Assembly (NCBI GenBank): GCA_029204225.1
Contig: CM055106.1
Span: 10,896,539 to 10,960,538 of the forward strand
Source: Diphasiastrum complanatum
Lineage: Eukaryota; Streptophyta; Lycopodiopsida; Lycopodiales; Lycopodiaceae
DNA: 64,000 nucleotides
Direction: 5' to 3'
Shown one piece after another: positions 58,107 to 64,000 of the stretch (the first letter of the stretch is position 1; every line of letters starts with the position of its first letter). Below the pieces are notes generated by a model. That model saw only the letters and a list, made by a program, of their open reading frames with translations, made no database searches and was not told the origin of the DNA. The position numbers were made by a program, and so were the translations under genes.

Positions 58107-59201
58107 TATCTAGATCTATCCTTTTAGATGTGCCTAAGCAAAGAGGAATAGATCCTATAGCATCTGTCTTGCATTCTTGATCACTAGTAGTGTATATTGA
58201 CTTCTTAGAGTCATTACAAGAGAGAAGAGTAGAAAAATAATGCTTGTTAAAAGACATCTGGGAACTAGCCCCACTATCTATCCACCATGTGTCATGACTT
58301 GAAGTTGGTGTAGATGCAATAATTAAGGATGTGTTGAATCCATCCCCATCTTCTTCCTCTTGAGCAATGTTGCCTTGATCTCCATTTGCTTGTTGATTCT
58401 TCTTCAAGTAACATTCTGAGGCAAAGTGTCCTTTCTTCCCACAAAAGAAACACTTGAGCTTTGCCTTGTTCTTCACTTTGCCTTTGGAAGTTGATCCTCC
58501 ATTCTTCATCTCGGCCTCCTTGCCTTGATTCTTTTTGAATGGATGTTGTTTCTTCTTGCCTTTGGATGTAAAATTTGCTTTCTCCTCTCCTCCATTGAGT
58601 GACATGCCTCCCATTCTTGTCTTGAGGTGCAGGATTCTACTCTCCTCGGCCACAAGAACATTGTGCAACTTTTCAATGGATGGAAGAGTGCCTTGAATAG
58701 CAAATGATTGGACCAAATTGGTGAACTCATCACCTAGGCCATTCAATATGATCTGTACTAGCTCTTGATCTTGGATCTTTTCTCCTATAGCACTCAATTC
58801 CTTGTTAAGAGAATTGATCCTACGGACCTACTCTTGTCCACTCTCTTCACTTCCTTTCATGCTTTGAAAGACTTGATTTCTTAGCATGAGGATTCTTGAA
58901 GTGTTATTGGATTCATAGATACTCTTTAATGAATCCCAAGCCTCTTTTGATGAGGCACAAGAAGACACCTCCTTCAAGAGGTCATTGCATACATTCAACT
59001 TTATGCAATGTAGAGCTAATCTTACTCTCTTCTTGTATTTGGTTTGTTCTTGGGCAGCTTGAGGCTCTTCCTCAACTCCTAGAACTATTTCAAAGAGGTT
59101 AGGATCACTAGGAGTGATTCTATCCTCACTTTCCAAGTGGAATAATTTGTGGTAGTGAGTCTCTCACTTGATTCCGACAAATAACCACCCATGGATGACA
59201 T
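58030..59201 (-). pseudogene. Copia B gag and protease
   Basis: ATG 59201 (MSSMGGYLSESSERLTTTNY, then STWKVRIES) opens gag. A frameshift near 59110 moves to the open stretch 59136-58828, and a stop near 58828 precedes the frame 58797-58030. This last frame has the CCHC knuckle CFFCGKKGHFASEC (about 58455-58415) and protease WWIDSGASSQMS (about 58282-58247), with Asp-Ser-Gly intact. Confidence 0.88.
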
Positions 59202-59599
59202 TGTAGAATGAACGCTCTTCTAAAATCACAAAGATTTATGAATTTTAAAGATCTCTGAAAGGCATAAATCTCACAAGATTGCCTATAGCCTTGTCTCTAT
59301 CAAACTAGCACACAAGCTTGAATGATACACAATTAGATCTTGACAAAAATTCCTAGCTTTCACTCTCACAAAATTTTTTTGCTTTACACTTTTCTTAAAG
59401 GTTTCACTTCAACTAAGGATCTAAACAAATCAGCCTCTTAGAAGCACCAAGTACATAGGTTCTTCATAGCAATCATTCAATAAAATCACAATTCTATTGA
59501 CTAGAAATCTCACAAAAGTGTAGAATGCAAAAGTCTCATCAATCTCATTAGCAAAATGATGATCCTTTTATGGATCAAGTACATCCATGAGTCTGGTAC

Positions 59600-59941
59600 A
59601 GTCCAGCAGGTCTTCACACGTGTGAAGAGTGCCACATCTCTCAGATCTATCCATTTGATCCATCCTTGATCCTTATCCAAAGTTGACCTTCTAGAATATG
59701 GCTGAAATCCAAAGAGCTAGTCTCCTAGAATATAGGAATATTCCCTACAAAATAGGATCTAAGGAAAATGGTCAACTCTTATCTTCTAGAACTCTATACA
59801 CACGTGTGAACATCCACTTTCCATGTGGGAGCATTTATTGATGCACATGCAAGGATAAGCTAACTTCTAGGTGACTAGTCAACTTGACTAAAAACTAGTC
59901 ATATCATGTTCACACTTGACTTGATTGATACAAAATCAAAG
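59600..59941 (-). repeat. 5' LTR of Copia B, partial
   Basis: Shares 59788-59941 with the 3' LTR and ends with CTTCACACGTGTGAAG (59627-59612), a 16-bp perfect palindrome also seen in imperfect form at the LTR end of Copia A. A degenerate primer site (TGTACCAGACTC) follows. The U3 start is missing. Confidence 0.72.
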
Positions 59942-61243
59942 TAACATTCCTCTAAGCTCTCGAGTTGTTCGAGTAGCTAATCAATGGTTGATACTACTTA
60001 GGACTTAGAAATTTCCTTAGCAGTGACAATGGTAGCTGGGGGTGCAAGAGAAGGATCCCAGTCCAACTCTTTTTCATGCTTATCTATGAGGTCACGATCA
60101 TTCATAACAACTTCTACCATATTTGCCTTCGCTTCAATGCTTCTAGCATCAGTAGAGTTAGGGCCCTGCATATTAGTAGAGTCAGGCTAACTTTTCACAT
60201 CAAGCAAATACTTGAGCATATTGTATTGAAGATCTAGCATTGTACTTTTGGTGTGACATTGTTGAACATACATTGAAATTCTCCTTCATACAATGAAAAC
60301 TTAACCATACTACCAATCCTTGAATTGATGTAGTTGTAAATTCGATCCTTTTGTGACACTTTGTAGATCTTTTCATTCCTTCCATTTGACAACTAGAAGA
60401 TGGGCGTGATTAATTTATTATATCATGATTGTACAATAGTGGATTCTCATTGACCTGTATCACAAAGCCACATGATCTTGCATAGTTTCTTAGCTTGTTT
60501 AATGTAGGTAAACATTATATAAGAAACATAATTTTCAATATCTCATTAATGATATTTGCATGCTTGGGGGAAGGTGTTGGTGCAAGTTGCAATAGAAAAA
60601 AAAATTGTGTGGATATCCATTACTATTATCATGCCTTGTCATTGTACAAAAACTTTCTCCTAAATAAGAATAAGAATCTATACTATGAATCAATTTGAGT
60701 TCAATAAAAACATCAAGATCCCAAAATGTCTTTATGTGTTTAGTAAGATAAACAAGCAAAGAGCAACATGTTGATATTAATTAGCCAAATTTAGAATATG
60801 ATGTATACATTGAGATTTTATGTGATTGTAAATTTGCCTCTCTTGAGGAATTGAATAAACTAGATAAGAGTAGTCAGTCACTATTTAATTGAAGAATTGT
60901 GACTTATATTAGTGTATATATTACACAATTCTTTATGCAAAAAACATATGTCTTCATATAAGATTTGTAAATGGGTAGTAGTTAGCATAAAGATCCAATA
61001 AACGATTATCTTCAATCGAATAAGAGCAATTCCAAGGATGAATCACTGATAACATTTGATTCTATTTCATTGTATCAGAGAAATTGTTGAAATGTCAAAC
61101 ATTATTCAATTGAGAAGTTTAGAACAGTATTTTAGGAAAAAGAAATACTAGTTTGAATCTATATAGCGCAAAATATCATTAATAGATAGAGGCTTTCACA
61201 TGAGCACAATACTTTAACCTCAGGAGAAAATCCAATCTTAGAA
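59942..61243 (-). other. Stretch with an uncharacterised decayed frame
   Basis: Minus-strand text at 60390-59960 reads like a broken protein (NGRNEKIYKV, DRIYNYINSRIGSMVKFS, KHEKELDWDPSLAPPATIV) with at least three stops. I do not recognise it. Given the primer-site-like sequence at 61244 it could be the gag side of an unidentified retroelement. 60500-61243 holds nothing recognised. Confidence 0.35.
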
Positions 61244-61255
61244 CATCTGATACCA
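61244..61255 (-). other. Primer-site-like sequence
   Basis: Minus strand reads TGGTATCAGATG, 10 of 12 bases of the Met-tRNA primer site. Confidence 0.5.
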
Positions 61256-62140
61256 CAAACTGGTAAACTAGAAAACTAAAATCCACACTACGTTCTTCTC
61301 TACTTAGATGCAGCTAAAATACAACTAGATTGCTTATATAGCTCTTGGAACATAAACCTAAAGTATTAGGTATATCACAATAAAGCACGCAAGCTATAAT
61401 GGGTGCATGTATGTAGCTCAATTCAACTCTTTCAAGTAGCATATATCATTTACATTTCTACCATTGAAAATTAATAAAAATATAAATATGGTAAATTTAA
61501 AAAGAAAAGAAAAAAAAAGAACTTGAAAACATTATTTGTAAGAGGATTCTAAATCTATCTTGTCAGACATTCTTATGGAAACCTAAGTAGAGTACGAAGC
61601 GACTTGTCATGTGCCAAATCCAAAACTAATAGCAATTACAAAAGAAGTAAAGCTAGAAGCAAGAAAATAACAAGACAATCATGATAGCATATTAATAGAA
61701 AGCAAGAAACATGGAGAACTCAATGGAATCACAGTAGCAATGAAAGAAAGAGTACAAGCAATGGAAATGGAGCATTGATCATGTGGATAGGGCACATGAG
61801 ACCTAGCAATGGAGATCCTTATGGCTCACATTCACAAGGAAGCAAGAAGCTCTCACTTGCAAATGAGCCAAAAGATTCAAAAGTTGATGTCTCTTGCCTA
61901 GTTATAGACAATGCTCTTACTTAACTAAACATAACTATCTTGAAGGATAGTTAGCCCTTGTTAAGTATTATTTAGCCTACATTGGGCACTTAGTGGCCTA
62001 TGTTCCTTATTAATTTACTTTGAAGGGCCTAAAGAGGGACCACCTTGTTCTTAAGTCTAATAGCTCCTTTTGGGCCTACAAAGCTTACAATGGATACTTT
62101 GAGGAATTGATAAGCATGAATGTACTAAAAGTACATGACA
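61256..62140 (-). repeat. Probable LTR (about 885 bp)
   Basis: In element orientation it starts TGTCATGTAC after a purine tract and ends beside the primer-site-like sequence. The exact inner end is unclear; a TG lies at 61261 on the plus strand. No second copy is in the window. Confidence 0.45.
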
Positions 62141-62150
62141 CTCCCCCTAC
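62141..62150 (-). other. Polypurine tract next to the probable LTR
   Basis: Minus strand reads GTAGGGGGAG immediately before TGTCATG, a typical plus-strand priming tract. Confidence 0.55.
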
Positions 62151-62847
62151 TTAAACATCTTTCTCCTCAAAAATGAAGACGCTTGTCTGATCAACTTGAT
62201 CACCTTGCTTAGGTTGTCATGATTGAGGATGTGTCAGCCAAAAACGTGTTGCCTCATTACAGATCCAACGTTGTCGAATTGAAGTCATTTTTTTGGCTTC
62301 AGATTGTAATTCTTGTTCCCATGGAGGATAATTGATGGTCAAAGAAGAGGTTGAAGAAGCACCATATTGCTTGTTGGCAACCAATCTGCATGGAATGGAT
62401 AGGGTGTATCGACACAATATTCCCTTTTGTCTGCTTCCTCGACATCATAACAAATTGGATGATCTATCCAATTCCCTCAGGATCATGTTTTAGCATTGCA
62501 TCTGGCAGTGCTATCCTAGAGATTTTGTCATGTTGCTTGATAGTCGCTTTACGTTCAATCCAAATGCTTTGACGATGACCATGAATCTTGCATTTGAATT
62601 GTTAAGATCCCACATGAGGGGGGGCATAATCAATTTTCAATATAGGAACCAATATGTTTGGATGGATCATCTCTGGAAATGACAATTGATATTTTGAATG
62701 GACATTCATTTCCAAGAATATTGAGTGAATGAGATGCTTGCAAAGAGTAATGATATCCCTTTCACTCAAAGTCTCCATGAAAAATCTTTTGTAGATTAGA
62801 TTATCATGTTCAAAAATATTGATATCTTGAATATTTTGAACCACAAA
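62151..62847 (-). other. Unassigned stretch between Copia D and the probable LTR
   Basis: Open frames at 62844-62602 and 62417-62217 show no recognised domain. By position it may be the degenerate 3' internal part of the element whose LTR ends at 62140. No polymerase motif seen. Confidence 0.35.
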
Positions 62848-63873
62848 CTAGAAATTGTGATATAATGGATCTTTGATTGTTTGTCTCATCTCATAGCTAG
62901 GACAACTCCCAGCTTGTATAATACAAGTGTCATCACATTCTGTTGTGCACTCTATACTGAATATAAAACATTCATATAGATCAGTTTTGTCTTGGTCTAT
63001 TAATCCCATTTTACAAGACGTTGTAGACAAATCTTCAAGTGGAATGTGGTGCGATAGTTCTTGTGATCTCAAGGAAGATGGGGTCCTTGAGTGAATTGCC
63101 TCATTGATAACTTCATTGCCTGAATTTTCCTTGACATTGCTCAGTTGAAAATCAATGTTGAAAACAAAAAAATTGTCCTCATGTGCATACGCGACACATC
63201 CTAATATGCGAACATGAGCTAGAGTCGGCGTGTTCTTCAACCATACTTTGTGTGGCATAGTGTTAGGATCGCTAGATTTGCCAATTCGATTCTGCAAGTA
63301 GTTGGCTGTGGCTACTACTTCAGCCCATAAGATTTTTGATGCCTTAGAATAGGCCATCATAGATCTTGTGGCTTCCATGAGCGTGCGGTTCCTTCTCTTG
63401 ACCACATCGTTGTGTTTCGGTGTGTAAGCTTCGGTCTTCATGTGTAAGATTCCACACTCATTGCAGAACTCCACGAATCAGTTAGAGATGTATTCTCTGC
63501 CTCTGTCGGTTCTTAGCTGCTTCACCTTCTTCTCGGTCCATTTCTCGTCAACCTAATTTACAAACTCTGTAAACTTGTCTAGTGCCTCAGATTTGTTATG
63601 AATGAAGTATATGGCAGCAAACTTGCTAAAGTCATCAATGAATGTGATGTAGTACTTTGAACCTCCAAGTGAGACTACGTCGAAAGGTTCACATATGTCA
63701 AAGTGTTTCATCTCCAAGAGCTCTGTTGTCTTGAACGAGTCTCTTGTGAAGGGTGTTCTTGACATCTTTCCTTTGTTACATGCTTCATGTGACTTCAGAC
63801 TGTTTGCATCTTTGATGCTTGCACCAGTCAATACTCCATTTTGACTGGCCTTGTATAGAGCCATCGTATTCAT
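62848..63873 (-). pseudogene. Copia D integrase
   Basis: 63873-63553 reads HEACNKGKMSRTPF, LEMKHFDICEPFDVVS and YYITFIDDFSKFAAIYFI, the zinc-binding end and first two catalytic-Asp blocks. After a stop, 63474-62848 reads CGILHMKTEAYTPKHNDVVK and RRNRTLMEATRSMM. The position usually held by the catalytic Glu (VVERRNR) is Lys here. Then come AVATANYLQNRI-like and ILGCVAYAHE blocks, and a tail I do not recognise. Confidence 0.85.
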
Positions 63874-64000
63874 ATGACATAGCCTTCTATTCCATAAGAT
63901 GTCAGTGGACTCGTGAATCTGGTGTGTTTGTTCAGTTGGAACTCATATCTTCAAATGGTACAAGTTTCCTTTGCGCCTTCCATGTGTGATCATGTGAGTG
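62848..64000 (-). mobile_element. Copia element D: pre-integrase and integrase fragment, enters from the right edge
   Basis: Minus-strand order is pre-integrase (ILWNRRLCHMNTMALYKAS, about 63900-63845), integrase core and integrase tail, ending at 62848. Gag and protease would lie beyond 64000. Reverse transcriptase does not follow, so the copy is deleted. Confidence 0.85.

Larger units (their letters stand above)
50139..59941 (-). mobile_element. Copia element B, near full-length, with Copia C inserted in its reverse transcriptase
   Basis: Minus-strand order: partial 5' LTR (59941 to about 59600), leader, gag from 59201, knuckle and protease, pre-integrase and integrase, reverse transcriptase to 56328, [Copia C 56322-51522], rest of reverse transcriptase (51517-51326), RNase H (51295-50450), polypurine tract and partial 3' LTR (50436-50139). 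All Copia domains are present in order, but stops and frameshifts in gag, integrase and reverse transcriptase show it is inactive. Confidence 0.9.

Overview
The window is nuclear DNA of a land plant, most likely an angiosperm with a large, repeat-rich genome. The evidence is plant-type Copia and chromodomain-bearing Gypsy elements with Met-tRNA primer sites, a POLTERGEIST-like (POL/PLL) PP2C gene, a plant-type WAC-domain gene and long (GA)n/(TG)n tracts. I could not fix the species. Only two host genes are supported, both on the minus strand; almost everything else is transposable-element wreckage.

Host gene 1 (26544-41804, minus) encodes a POL/PLL-type protein phosphatase 2C. Joining exons 41804-39423, 34242-34129, 32957-32693 and 26659-26544 gives an uninterrupted 958-codon frame with GT-AG junctions and matching phases. 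Its introns are about 5.2, 1.2 and 6.0 kb. Intron 1 holds a LINE split by a hAT-like element with an 8-bp target-site duplication. Intron 3 holds Copia remnants nested in one another. Host gene 2 (10153-10906, minus) is the 5' part of a WAC-domain (DDT-family, ISWI-type) gene: two exons with exact junctions, later exons not found.

Layout. 1-1980: 5' end of a young-looking Copia element (minus), next to a decayed Copia gag (2018-2345, plus). 3564-4902: deleted chromodomain Gypsy. 7325-7815: a second Gypsy pol fragment. 9.7-13.2 kb: microsatellites around the WAC gene. 14214-14567: a 177-bp tandem duplication. 14.7-16.4 kb: Copia gag/protease (minus). 18.7-22.45 kb: Gypsy gag-protease element without reverse transcriptase (minus). 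22636-24045: spliced pseudogene of a protein family I cannot name (plus). 26.5-42.8 kb: the PP2C gene. 43-48 kb: short duplications and satellites. 48-60 kb: nested retrotransposons, with Copia A (plus) abutting Copia B (minus), and Copia C (51522-56322, minus) inserted in B with a 5-bp duplication. 61.2-64 kb: an LTR flanked by primer-site-like and polypurine sequences, and a Copia integrase fragment.

No operons, CRISPR arrays, tRNA or rRNA genes were seen. The least ordinary observations are: two unrelated LTR families (Gypsy and Copia C) whose LTRs run AGTTA...TAACT or AGTTAG...CTAAGT instead of TG...CA, one proven by its target-site duplication; the protease-only Gypsy whose stops are mostly TAG; a Copia copy whose pre-integrase region is fused in frame to reverse transcriptase; and the unnamed spliced pseudogene.
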